Source: a virus
Strand: one strand, 5' to 3'
DNA length: 36,805 nt
IMG/VR virus record: IMGVR_UViG_3300030098_005723
Location: 1-36,805 of that record
Positions 14,101 to 22,302 of the stretch are shown here, in pieces. Position numbers and translations under genes: made by a program. The notes under the pieces are model-generated. The model was not told the DNA's origin and ran no database searches. It saw only the letters and a list, made by a program, of their open reading frames with translations. How positions within the stretch are numbered: position 1 is the first letter of the stretch; each line of letters opens with the position of its first letter.

Positions 14101-16996
14101 CCTCAGAGTCGAAGGATTTCGAGGCTTCTCCATATCGAATAAAATCTCGGAGGGATCCTTGAAAGTCTTCCAGTTCTTCAGCGGAAAGTTCTCTCTTCCC
14201 CTTTGAGAGGGCCTTAGCGAGTCCCGGCCTTTCTTTATTGTATTTCTGGAAAGCCTCAGTTCCATAGGATTCTTGGAGTTCTTTTAGGATCCCCTCTCCA
14301 TCCACCTCGGCTGTGTTTTTCTTTCGGTTAACCTTCGTGAATTTCCGGAGGTCTTCATACTTCTGCTCTGCCGCAAGCCTTCCCGCAGAGGGACTAAACG
14401 CCTCTTCAATCCGAGAAGTCCCTGCTTTTCCAGCAGCTTTTCGGATCTGCATGAAAGAAGATTCCGCTCCCTTCTTAGCCCCGAGGATGCCTAATCCACG
14501 ATCCCGGAAATCGAGCATTCCCTGAGCTACTTCTCGAATGCTCTCCTCGATTACTTTGGGAGCCCTTTCGAGAGTGTCAGCTTTGAGGGAAAGTCTTCCC
14601 GCTTTTATAGTCTTCTTCCCCGCTTTTACTAACTCGTCCGCTGCTTCCTTTGTGGCCCTGTCCGCGCTCTTCTTTACGTTCTTAAGAATACGTTGGGACT
14701 TATCGCGGGCCTTCTTTACCTTTCCGTAGGTTTTAATGGCCTCATAAGCCACTCCCCCTCTTTGGAGGGTCTTTACAGTGTTTTGGGCTTCTTCGACTCC
14801 CTGTAATGCTTTGGATAACCTCTTTTGGGCCTGCTCCATTGCGACGTATTTGGGGAGATACCTCTTCTTACTGTCCCGGAATTTAATAGCGTCGGCTCTT
14901 TGAACAAGAATCGGCTTTCCGCGTTTCTTTGCCCGGACAACTACTTTCTGTCCTGTGTCGGTGAGGACTGTCATGTGGATTTCAAACTTGGCGTCTGGAT
15001 CAATCCGACCCTTATTTGGGATAGGAGCCCCCGTCTTCGCGTTAACGATTTCAAAGTCTTCAACACGACCAGCGGGGAAAGACCCAATCATCTCCTCGAA
15101 AGCTTCATCTCCAAGGTCTACGATATCGCTCTTCTTGAAAACGACTTGAGCATTTGGGTTCGGGACTCCCAAGGATCCTACAATACTATCGAGGTCTATT
15201 TTGCTTTTCTTAAAGGCCTCTGCGATTTCCTTGGTCTCTTCCTTCACTTTCTTAAGTGAAGCTTTTTGGTTTTTGAGGGCTTCCTTTGCCCGATCAACGA
15301 GGACTTTGTCCGCCTTCGAGAGTTGAGAAACCTTCCCGATCCGGGCTGCTTCTTCCTCCGTAAGACCCCCTAATTGAAGAAGACGGTTCTTCCGAGCCTC
15401 CACAACTACTAAGGCCAGACTATCCGCAGCGGCTTCTTCTGCTGCGGCCAACAGAAGTAATTGCCGGGACTTAGCCAGACTCCCTTTGGTCTCCGCTTTC
15501 TCTAAAAGAACTCCGGCCTCTTCTTTGTATTTCTTTGCCTTAATCCGAGAGGTAGCTGCCTGGGTGAGGAGGTCTTTTGAGACAGAATCGAAGTTAGAGG
15601 CTCCGAGATCCTCCACCTCCATTTTCTGTGCAGCATTCTGGATAACCACACGTCGCTGGGCATTTCCAACGCTCTTATCTCCCAAGTAGCCAATTTCTTT
15701 GATCTTTTCGAGGGCTTTGGAATGGTCAATCGTCCCAGCGGCGAGTTCATCAGCCACCTTAATCATTTGCTCGGCGGTGGAGAGCTTACCAACAACCCTC
15801 CGCAGTTTAAGGGCCCGGGAGGTTTTTCCCATAGGGGCTCCTGCAGCAGTAAAAAGGTCCGGATCAAAAAGCGTTAGGGCAAGCATGATCCCCCCGCTTC
15901 CTATTGCTCCTGCAGTTCCTCCCCCTAACCAATCCGCTAAATCTCCTGTCCTATCAAAGTAATCGGATCCTGACCGGAGAAGTTGGACATGCTTGTCTCC
16001 TCCCCACTCTTCTTTCGACCTCATCCAAGCTTCTATTGCATTCCATAGGGATGCCCGCCCGAATTGGCTGAGAGCGTTCTCAGACCGGAGCCCGGAAGGA
16101 GCCGTGCTTAGTACTGCCCGTTGAGTGTAGTAAGCGGGGTCGTTTGGATCTACCGTGGGGGTCATCCCAAACTTCATTGGAGATGCCATTGCCCGGAAAG
16201 GACGGAGTGGTTTCCACCACCAGTTAATGTCTTTTAAAACATCCTCATCGAATGGGTCGATATAAACCTTACCCATTCCACTCTGCATGAGCGCCGCCAT
16301 GTGTCGGGCTGCCTTTTTTGCAGCCAGTACTTGGTAGGCTTCGTATGTTTCTTTGGACATCTTATCGATGTCTTTGCCTGCGGTGAGCTTCTTCCACCAA
16401 TTATCGCGGAAGATGGCTTCAGCCTCGGCAGGTTTTATTGCGGATTGGCCGAAGACCAGTTCTAAGGGGATCTCCTCAACGGAGGCGTCGAAGACTTCTT
16501 TCGCTCCCATTGCCTGATCCTCCATGCCCTGGAGGAGGTTGCCTCGGATTAAATCCGTTCCTGCCCGATAGGCATCGCGCATCGCATCTTTAGAATCCTT
16601 TTTAATTAAATCCCCTGTGTAGACTTTTTCTGAGGGGATTCCCGCTTCTGTACCCTTTGGAGCTTCCCACCGGGTGTGAGAAGGAGTCATGGGTTTTGCT
16701 TTTGGAGGCTCCGGAAGCTTCGGAGGCTTTGTAGAAGCGCCTTTCCCAACTACGCTGTCAGGAGCAACCTCGAACCCGGGGATTACGTCTTGGCCGTGTA
16801 AGACCTTCGGGGGCCCAGGGTCAAGATCCTCCATGAGTTCAAAAACACCGGGAAGAAGCCCCTTCGAAGTGAGGGGGCTGTCAGGATTTCGGGAAGCCAG
16901 TTGCAATCGAGCCCGCTCATCGAGCAGCTTATTGTATTCATCCTTCCCAAGCTTATCCTTGAGGTCGTTCTCCGTGAGGGGGGGACTCTCAGCCAT
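11156..16996 (-). CDS. Giant internal virion/DNA-ejection protein (1946 aa), T7 gp16 position
   Basis: Third of three genes (266, 834, 1946 aa) that follow the order and size trend of T7 gp14-gp15-gp16. It has a Pro-rich N-terminus and a Gly-rich hydrophobic segment near residues 345-365 (GGGTAGAIGSGGIMLALTLF) that could insert into membrane. Long Lys/Glu/Ala helical stretches run from about 400 to 900. Near residues 1410-1430 is LLVPNPRYFMNNIFGDF, and near 1630-1660 IIPFYRFWRLSMKQVADSLL; both remind me of very large phage internal proteins. I see neither a lytic transglycosylase signature nor the motifs of an N4-type virion RNA polymerase. The ATG overlaps the previous gene by 8 bases. Confidence 0.6.
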   Translation of the reverse strand: MAESPPLTENDLKDKLGKDEYNKLLDERARLQLASRNPDSPLTSKGLLPGVFELMEDLDPGPPKVLHGQDVIPGFEVAPDSVVGKGASTKPPKLPEPPKAKPMTPSHTRWEAPKGTEAGIPSEKVYTGDLIKKDSKDAMRDAYRAGTDLIRGNLLQGMEDQAMGAKEVFDASVEEIPLELVFGQSAIKPAEAEAIFRDNWWKKLTAGKDIDKMSKETYEAYQVLAAKKAARHMAALMQSGMGKVYIDPFDEDVLKDINWWWKPLRPFRAMASPMKFGMTPTVDPNDPAYYTQRAVLSTAPSGLRSENALSQFGRASLWNAIEAWMRSKEEWGGDKHVQLLRSGSDYFDRTGDLADWLGGGTAGAIGSGGIMLALTLFDPDLFTAAGAPMGKTSRALKLRRVVGKLSTAEQMIKVADELAAGTIDHSKALEKIKEIGYLGDKSVGNAQRRVVIQNAAQKMEVEDLGASNFDSVSKDLLTQAATSRIKAKKYKEEAGVLLEKAETKGSLAKSRQLLLLAAAEEAAADSLALVVVEARKNRLLQLGGLTEEEAARIGKVSQLSKADKVLVDRAKEALKNQKASLKKVKEETKEIAEAFKKSKIDLDSIVGSLGVPNPNAQVVFKKSDIVDLGDEAFEEMIGSFPAGRVEDFEIVNAKTGAPIPNKGRIDPDAKFEIHMTVLTDTGQKVVVRAKKRGKPILVQRADAIKFRDSKKRYLPKYVAMEQAQKRLSKALQGVEEAQNTVKTLQRGGVAYEAIKTYGKVKKARDKSQRILKNVKKSADRATKEAADELVKAGKKTIKAGRLSLKADTLERAPKVIEESIREVAQGMLDFRDRGLGILGAKKGAESSFMQIRKAAGKAGTSRIEEAFSPSAGRLAAEQKYEDLRKFTKVNRKKNTAEVDGEGILKELQESYGTEAFQKYNKERPGLAKALSKGKRELSAEELEDFQGSLRDFIRYGEASKSFDSEVHWGQQFLSTWNSSANYDPSYFGLGRLEELTGIPGLKKIPSSVAALVYLRHRRRVGTFGDPVLARTGALSPAHQAAFRAAEHLVTRFGTELLDVAYAKHLGDDVLERVETFMDWDVSKGPLNLIEGKLRTPDTPSEWSVATGPASAFNKGRWQMLEDTRIDPARAARIEKESEAMTTSAREEINKFVENKRSDLLKAGLSPEEVDDLAGAISDELLAVTIRAAEGGTSAQTSIPKALLGVSRSWVRTADGRIPPQQAAILMAVTVRLLKKEDMTYKAFMEKLKGVTRAVTGGVDQAGASHAFASANFGLAANLGHFNALMDRASFGTLTMETAADINRIWTGEIGKVEDMRAAVQAASKMGMPIIENRAFPEGVRQSAGEMQDATRKLVETAASGGRQVFNDKFLIDQIEASAGKIVKELEATRGIGKGPQKTIFSAAIAWTNVWKASATTGLLVPNPRYFMNNIFGDFSQMWTEVGFAKSATRTFSNLPLNIPIVGRRVQDWQFRLNEWAHKKGRKALPTITGALFNPNLGKVFRGEAGTIITKKGDAISYDALRTWAIEDGVISDFIAEDIIDLMSRVGTKIGKTEEAKKQWNGLEETRRLWARTREVNAGMIQHRQRMGLYADLLQSGYTRKEAAEATLRALYDWKHGITELEAAALAKIIPFYRFWRLSMKQVADSLLTPFTQPTNEALKNALLGNTRLARFKQQLLIWPHLPDIVYYNDPDAGVRDADLMTTVGREMYPKYLNTRASPGSFPLNQAAQNFFWREEGQKFTWMRPVLPQITAIDQGDMAFGAATLFALLAEKIGGGELAEDAEARLFEPILGTLSPALEPWVRGALSMTGVDLEYESRSMYRTLNAAEYDVMKQLPFFKDQIGPPDPETGKQKVPIGTYILYGLLPVASTQATSWSRLFQPRTWDPAVGGGAWKAFSEITGFMRGVPYDPEKEMANYLRTIDRIIAREVGKLPKQPDPWADPHPKYR

Positions 16997-19493
16997 AAGT
17001 TATTCCCTGGTGTTTTTTCTGCGCGGCTTGCAATAACTTCTGCATCTGAGCGGTCTTCGCAAGACTCCCCCCTTTCGTATCTACAGGAGCCTGGGCATCC
17101 GAGATATTTGGAGGAGCCGCAATCTTCGCAGCAACTCCCATCTTCTGCTCCTCAAATCGGGTTGGACCAATTTGTTTCTTAGGAGAAGAAGGAGGAGCGG
17201 TGAGCTTTGCTCCCTGCTCTTTTTTCTTCTGTTCAATATCCGGAGGGTGTTGAAAGGGGAGGGGCTTTGATGGTGCTGACGCGGGCGCTGTTTTCTCTTC
17301 TTTTGCCTCGGACTCCGGTCCGGGCTTAGGCTCTCCTTCCGCCTCGACCTTGGGCTTTGGAGCGGCTTCTTCTACAGACTCTTCAACTACAGCGGCCTCT
17401 TCTCCTTCCGGTTTTTCCGTAGGGACAGCCTCCTTAGAATCCAGGATACTCTTGACGACCGCAGCCCCTGCATCGTCGACGACTCCGGGCTTCTTTTCAG
17501 GTACAGCCGGAGCGCCCGTTTTCGATTTAGCTTCGGCCTTCGCTTCCTCTTGCAGCCTCTCTTGCGCCCTTTTTACGAGATCGCCAGACTTAGAGTCAGG
17601 TTTTTTCCCCAGACCTTCTTGGTTTTTCTGATAGAGGTCCTTATCGTCCATAGGAAAGGGCTCGTCTGGATCGAGATTAAACTTAATTTTGATGTCTCTT
17701 AGCTTTTTCTCATCTTCGGCTGAAAGATCACCCTTCGCTTTTTTGGCTTCCGCCTGACGCGCCGCCCGTATGAGGAAGCTAATGACTCCTTTTTCTGCGT
17801 CTGTATACTCCCCTTCTCCCTTTTTGGGCTCAACCTTCCCTTGTTTTCTCTTCTCCTCTGCGGCTCTGTACTTCTGCAGATACTCCATCTGTTCTGGATT
17901 GAGTTCATCGCCGAAAGCTCTTTCTGCGATGGAGAGGTAAGGTCCCATCTGATTAGGGCCTACTGTTATCTTTTTCCCTGTTTTGGGGTGTATGAACTCA
18001 AAGTTCCCATTGGGTAGTCGAGTATAAGTAGCCCAGCCATCTGTCCCTTCCATAGTCTTGGCTGCGGGCTCTTCCGGCACTTCCTCAATAACTTTCTTGG
18101 CCGGTTCCTTAGCTTCTATTTCTTTCTCTTCGGGGAGGACCACCTTTTCCGCTTTGTCAGTCCCCTTTTTAATGACCTCTTCTGCTTCTTTCCCGAACAA
18201 TCCTCCTACCTTTTTTACGATATTGCTCCCTGGATACCAGCCGGTCTGTCGGTGGATCTCTTTAAATAGGCGGAAGGGGTGTTTTGAGGAATAGATAAGA
18301 GCGTCGAGAATTTCCGGTACGAGGGGAGCTTCTCCCCCGGGCTTTAAAGTACGGAAATTCTCGATTGCCTCTACTGCATCAGCGGTAAGACTTTCGTTAT
18401 CGCGTTTCCCAGCTTGCCTCTGAATAAGTCGATCTAAAATCTGCTGCCTTTGCGCGAGAGAAACCTGTTCCGGGTCATAGCCATTTTGAACCAGGAAGGT
18501 TGTCATGTCTCTGCCAGAAACGATTTCGTCGTATAGATCATCTGGCCAAGGATCGGCTTCAAGGTCTGCGAGGCGAGCAACGAGGTTTTTCCCGATCTGT
18601 CGGGCTTCATCAGACAAAGCCTCCCCAGGAATTTCCCCCGTCGTCGACATCCCCAATCGTTCTGCTAACAATTCGGGGTTACTGAGGATAAGGTTCCCAA
18701 TTACGTCAAGCTCCCCAAAAACAGCCCTCCCTCTTCCTGAGAGGCCCGCCGACCCTTCCATTCCTTTAGAAGCCTTTTTAGCCTCTAAAAGGGATCGATC
18801 CAGGTCTTGTGTCTTCGCCTTAGTGTTCGTCCTCCAGTCTCTTACTACGGACTCCATTGCCTCGTTCTTGCCCCAGTTGCCTTGTTTCTCCAAATTCTTA
18901 TGTATGACTGAGGGGGGCAGCCCTGTGTACTCTGTTAAATAGCCCAGCACTGCTTCGTAGTTGTCCCGGGACAAGGTCTGGAGTTTCTGGGCGTTCTGGC
19001 CTCCCGTGAACATTCCTGCCGCTACGGTCCATTTATCGTTAGCGGCGTTCCTCGCTACTCCAGAAAGAAGAGTCTGCTGTTCGGGGGTTAAATCCGCTGT
19101 AAGACCCTCAATGGATTTTGTCGCAAGCTTCATGTTCTCTTTGTATAAAGCTTCGTATGCTCCCATCGAGGCTGCTTTTGTTCTAGCGTAGGCACTTGTG
19201 CCCGCAGTGGCGAGGCCCTTCTTAAGTTCTTGGACTTTTAAGTAAGAGTCCATGCGATCTTTGATCGTGACATTCCCCTCTTTCATTATCTTCGCGACAT
19301 TTCCCTGAATTTGAGAGAGAAGCTCCATTGCCTGTAGCTCAAGACGTGCCCGAGTTTCTGGGCTCATCTTCTCTCGGGGAGAAAGGGGGAGTTCTTTCGT
19401 GCCGAACTTCCGATCAAGAGCCTTGTCTCCGGCATCAAAGTACTCGTCGATACTCTCAATTAAAGCTTGGTTTACTTTGGATTCGGTCGCCAT
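16989..19493 (-). CDS. Putative internal virion/ejection protein (834 aa), T7 gp15 position
   Basis: Residues 1 to about 430 are mostly helical and of ordinary complexity. About 430-480 and 640-790 are low-complexity Lys/Glu/Pro/Ala-rich linkers, with a short ordered island around TYTRLPNGNFEFIHPKTGKK. No enzyme motif was found. Function as the middle ejection protein is inferred from order (between the 266-aa and 1946-aa genes), length close to T7 gp15 (747 aa), and helical, soluble character. The long disordered C-terminus is atypical. Confidence 0.5.
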   Translation of the reverse strand: MATESKVNQALIESIDEYFDAGDKALDRKFGTKELPLSPREKMSPETRARLELQAMELLSQIQGNVAKIMKEGNVTIKDRMDSYLKVQELKKGLATAGTSAYARTKAASMGAYEALYKENMKLATKSIEGLTADLTPEQQTLLSGVARNAANDKWTVAAGMFTGGQNAQKLQTLSRDNYEAVLGYLTEYTGLPPSVIHKNLEKQGNWGKNEAMESVVRDWRTNTKAKTQDLDRSLLEAKKASKGMEGSAGLSGRGRAVFGELDVIGNLILSNPELLAERLGMSTTGEIPGEALSDEARQIGKNLVARLADLEADPWPDDLYDEIVSGRDMTTFLVQNGYDPEQVSLAQRQQILDRLIQRQAGKRDNESLTADAVEAIENFRTLKPGGEAPLVPEILDALIYSSKHPFRLFKEIHRQTGWYPGSNIVKKVGGLFGKEAEEVIKKGTDKAEKVVLPEEKEIEAKEPAKKVIEEVPEEPAAKTMEGTDGWATYTRLPNGNFEFIHPKTGKKITVGPNQMGPYLSIAERAFGDELNPEQMEYLQKYRAAEEKRKQGKVEPKKGEGEYTDAEKGVISFLIRAARQAEAKKAKGDLSAEDEKKLRDIKIKFNLDPDEPFPMDDKDLYQKNQEGLGKKPDSKSGDLVKRAQERLQEEAKAEAKSKTGAPAVPEKKPGVVDDAGAAVVKSILDSKEAVPTEKPEGEEAAVVEESVEEAAPKPKVEAEGEPKPGPESEAKEEKTAPASAPSKPLPFQHPPDIEQKKKEQGAKLTAPPSSPKKQIGPTRFEEQKMGVAAKIAAPPNISDAQAPVDTKGGSLAKTAQMQKLLQAAQKKHQGITYG

Positions 19494-19502
19494 CGGAACT
19501 TC

Positions 19503-20303
19503 CTACGGTAGATGAGATTGGAGTTCAATCAAGGTGGGATTCTTCTCAGCCATCTTCTGCCCTCTCCAAGCAAAGTAGGAAAAGAGGGGGTACAGAAGTG
19601 GTTTTGCCCAGGTGTGAGATCGGAGCCACTTGGCTGTTTCCTCGCCCCGTTTGATATAAAGAGCGCGGAACCAGCCGGGGGATCCGAATAGAATATAAGT
19701 CCGGCAGTCTTTCCACCGAGTGGGGTGTACTTCTCTCGCTACCCAGCAGAAAAGAAAAGGGACGGCTATCTTCGCCAGTGTCGCTACGGTCTTCACCCCT
19801 GTGGCGAGGGAATCTCTCCCCTTCAGTTCTTGCTTTCCGACAAAGCTGTCCACGGCGCTGCTGGCGTCACTTAAGCCCTCGCCGAGGATGCTTGTCCCAG
19901 GTGCTTTGAGTATCTCTCCGAGAAGGGCTTTATTCTGGGCTCGCTCTGCTAAGGCGGCATTCCTTGCGGCGTGGAAGTTTTGCATCGCCATGTTCGCATG
20001 GCGTTCGTTCATCTCTTTTTCAGATTGCGCTAGTTGATTGGCAGTCGTCTCTGCGATTTCCTTGGCCATCTTGAACTTGTCGCCACCCCTCTCTCCTTCA
20101 ACAAGAGCTTCGGAGGCAGCGTCAAGAGTGTCTCCGATCACGTTGGTTGCTTGGGCCCGCTCACGTTCTTTGACCCCTTCCCCAGGCCCAAACGCAGAAA
20201 TGTCTCCGGACTCAGAAGCCTCTCTTGCTTTTTTTGCGCTGTCCTGGAGCATCCGCGCTGTTTGGCTAAAGCCTGGAGCCGCTAGAAAATCAGTAATAGC
20301 CAT
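19503..20303 (-). CDS. Putative internal virion protein (266 aa), T7 gp14 position, CWVAREV motif
   Basis: N-terminal 170 residues are helical, Ala/Glu/Lys-rich (QSEKEMNERHANMAMQNFHA). A hydrophobic stretch (TLAKIAVPFLF) leads into FCWVAREVHPTRW, then FGSPGWFRALYIKRGEETA, an aromatic-rich module that I recall as recurrent at the ends of phage virion proteins (C-W-V-A-R-E-V ... W ... F/Y-x2-Y-x2-x-G-x3-A). In T7 the smallest ejection protein gp14 forms the outer-membrane pore; the hydrophobic C-terminal half would suit membrane contact. Assignment by gene order and this module. Confidence 0.55.
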   Translation of the reverse strand: MAITDFLAAPGFSQTARMLQDSAKKAREASESGDISAFGPGEGVKERERAQATNVIGDTLDAASEALVEGERGGDKFKMAKEIAETTANQLAQSEKEMNERHANMAMQNFHAARNAALAERAQNKALLGEILKAPGTSILGEGLSDASSAVDSFVGKQELKGRDSLATGVKTVATLAKIAVPFLFCWVAREVHPTRWKDCRTYILFGSPGWFRALYIKRGEETAKWLRSHTWAKPLLYPLFSYFAWRGQKMAEKNPTLIELQSHLP

Positions 20304-20312
20304 GAGAAATTC

Positions 20313-20969
20313 CTATCTAAAGTAAACGTAGTCTAATCGCTTTACTCTCACGTTAGCGAGGTCAGCGGAAATAGCAATGCCTAAAGAAGCCGAGTGCCAC
20401 CCCTTCGTAAGGCTTACTCCACTCCAAAAGAAGTGCCCAGCCCAGTGCCTAGAGTATTCCCACTCCCCTTCTTGGCGTGTGGTTAGGGAAGGAGCGATCC
20501 TGTCCGTAACCCGAGTTCCATTCAGGAAGAACCGAATAAAGCCCTCAGTATTGGCCGCACTATCCGGGGAGGGCTGCGTATCATCAGGAAAAGCGTGGAA
20601 GATTGACCAAGTAAAGACGACCAGAGAGGGGGCAAAGGGAAGGTAAAATGACTGGCCTGCGCCGGGGATCATCAAGTATCGATCATCCGTATCATTCGCG
20701 CCCGCCGTGCTCCAGCCTGGAAAGTTTTGTGAGAAGTAGTGGTGGTTTGTCGTTGACCCTACGGTTTGTCCCCCCGAAAGGGCCCCCCTCTGGATGTGAG
20801 AACGGTCAATGTCCCAACCGGATTCTCGGTTTTCATCATCGAGTCTTCCATTAATGACGCTCAGGGAAGTAGGAGGAGTGACGTTTGGCCGATAAATGTT
20901 CTCCTCGATTTGCTGGGCGTCAGTGAGTGTCCCATCCGAGAAAGTGTGGGGGAGGGTAATATCTGCCAT
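20313..20969 (-). CDS. Tail/neck-associated protein, trio member 3 (218 aa)
   Basis: ATG 20969 is chosen (2 bases after the previous stop, with GAGG upstream) over an earlier in-frame ATG inside the preceding gene. The N-terminus ITLPHTFSDGTLTDAQQIEENIYRPN has the form typical of small phage fibre proteins (a Thr/Ile strand followed by a short N-x2-I/L helix). The rest is beta-rich with many aromatics (NHHYFSQNFPGWSTAG, VVFTWSIFHAF). Same length and plan as the two genes upstream. Confidence 0.55.
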   Translation of the reverse strand: MADITLPHTFSDGTLTDAQQIEENIYRPNVTPPTSLSVINGRLDDENRESGWDIDRSHIQRGALSGGQTVGSTTNHHYFSQNFPGWSTAGANDTDDRYLMIPGAGQSFYLPFAPSLVVFTWSIFHAFPDDTQPSPDSAANTEGFIRFFLNGTRVTDRIAPSLTTRQEGEWEYSRHWAGHFFWSGVSLTKGWHSASLGIAISADLANVRVKRLDYVYFR

Positions 20970-20971
20970 TC

Positions 20972-21643
20972 CTAAGTCCTCGTAGAGCGTAAAACTAAAA
21001 CAGAAAGCCAGCATTCTCTTAAGGTTGCTGTTTGGGCATTCCCTCCACTACTCGGATCGACCCTCACTTCCGCTCGGACTTCCCGAACAGTAGCGGAATC
21101 TGATGGGAGGATCAGTGTCTGAGTTGAAAGACACATCCGAGATGGGGACCCATTATGTTGAGGGCCCGCTTGATGGCCATAAGCAGCATACCGTTCGGTT
21201 CTGTTTATTCCGGCAAAAGCGGCTCCGCTCGTGGGAGCGAGGGCAATCCGTGTGAAGGTTTTTGCGGTAGCGAGCCCTGCCGTGGGAGTACTGGTGTACA
21301 CGCTTTTCACAATCATCACTTCTAAGAATACTAAGATCCCCGCAATCCCAGACGCCTCTCCTAAAATAAAGGTCGTGCCGAGATCGATCTCAAGGTCTCC
21401 ACCACTACTGATTGGAACGTAAGTGCCCGAAGTGTAGGTATGAAGAGTTCCGTATCCTCCCCGCTTAAGCGACTGCTGAAAGGCAATCATAGAGGGGAGG
21501 TGATTCTCATTAAACGCTCCTGGAGCAGGGGCGTCGGAAGGGAGATCATTGAGACCATTCTGGATATTAGAAAATGGAGTATTCAATGAAGCCGCATTTA
21601 AAACGTCAGTTTCCTCAATGGGAGTGTAAGTAATTTCAGCCAT
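20972..21643 (-). CDS. Tail/neck-associated protein, trio member 2 (223 aa)
   Basis: The N-terminus ITYTPIEETDVLNAASLNTPFSNIQNGLND is the most typical of the trio: a short strand then a helix with LNAASLN..F, a form seen at the attachment end of many phage fibre-like proteins. The C-terminal 150 residues are beta-rich. Its stop TAA overlaps no downstream start, but its ATG overlaps the previous stop (TAATG), implying coupled, stoichiometric synthesis. Confidence 0.55.
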   Translation of the reverse strand: MAEITYTPIEETDVLNAASLNTPFSNIQNGLNDLPSDAPAPGAFNENHLPSMIAFQQSLKRGGYGTLHTYTSGTYVPISSGGDLEIDLGTTFILGEASGIAGILVFLEVMIVKSVYTSTPTAGLATAKTFTRIALAPTSGAAFAGINRTERYAAYGHQAGPQHNGSPSRMCLSTQTLILPSDSATVREVRAEVRVDPSSGGNAQTATLRECWLSVLVLRSTRT

Positions 21644-22302
21644 TACCGTCGCATCTCCATGCAGATAATTTCTCGGGACCTCACATAGGCCGGAGTTGAG
21701 GAAGTGGCAGACCCAATTCCAACTGTTTTAATTACGAGGTCTACGGTGTGTTCTCCTGCCCCGACAGCGAGGACAAAAGACGTTGATAGTCCATGGTAAA
21801 GGAAGAGGGGACCGCAGACTCCGTCATTGTCTCCTTCTTCTCCTCCGGTCACAGAATCTAATAAAATCTGGCCATCTACCCGGACTGCCATTTTTATCAT
21901 GGAAGAGGTGCTAATGTTGGCTACGCCCTGATCAATCTGGCAACTCCCGTGGATCCAAAGGAGTGTTTGGGGACAAGAGAAGGAAAGGGTAAGGCCCGTA
22001 AGAGGAGTCCAGTCTGTCCAAGCCGCAAGCTTTTGGTCTTCTGCCCTGACCGTACCTCCAGCAATATCGGAAAACTCCGAATAGCTAGAGGCGGAATGGT
22101 AGACGAAAACTTCTCCTGCTCCTACGTCTTCCTTAACGAAGGGGTCTCCTCCATTGGGGGCCGCCTGATTCAGGGAAGCCCAGTTGTGTTCGTTCAACTG
22201 GCCGAATGTTTCCTCTACTGCAGGGAGCAATGCCTCATTGATCGCATCGGCGTCTGGAATTCCCCCAGATTTAATTGGAGGCTTTGGATATTTCCAACTC
22301 AT
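21643..22302 (-). CDS. Tail/neck-associated protein, trio member 1 (219 aa)
   Basis: The N-terminus has SGGIPDADAINEALLPAVEETFGQLNEHNW, comparable in position to the helical element of its two neighbours, then a beta-rich body (LTGLTLSFSCPQTLLWIHGSC). Overlaps the nozzle gene by 4 bases (ATGA) and the next gene by 1. Probably a fibre- or collar-type protein assembled on the nozzle or adaptor (inference). Confidence 0.55.
   Translation of the reverse strand: MSWKYPKPPIKSGGIPDADAINEALLPAVEETFGQLNEHNWASLNQAAPNGGDPFVKEDVGAGEVFVYHSASSYSEFSDIAGGTVRAEDQKLAAWTDWTPLTGLTLSFSCPQTLLWIHGSCQIDQGVANISTSSMIKMAVRVDGQILLDSVTGGEEGDNDGVCGPLFLYHGLSTSFVLAVGAGEHTVDLVIKTVGIGSATSSTPAYVRSREIICMEMRR

Noticed and set aside
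11156-16996. Possible N4-type virion RNA polymerase
   Set aside because: The length is suggestive, but I could not find the HD motif or an R-x3-K-x6-YG motif; gene order fits an ejection protein.
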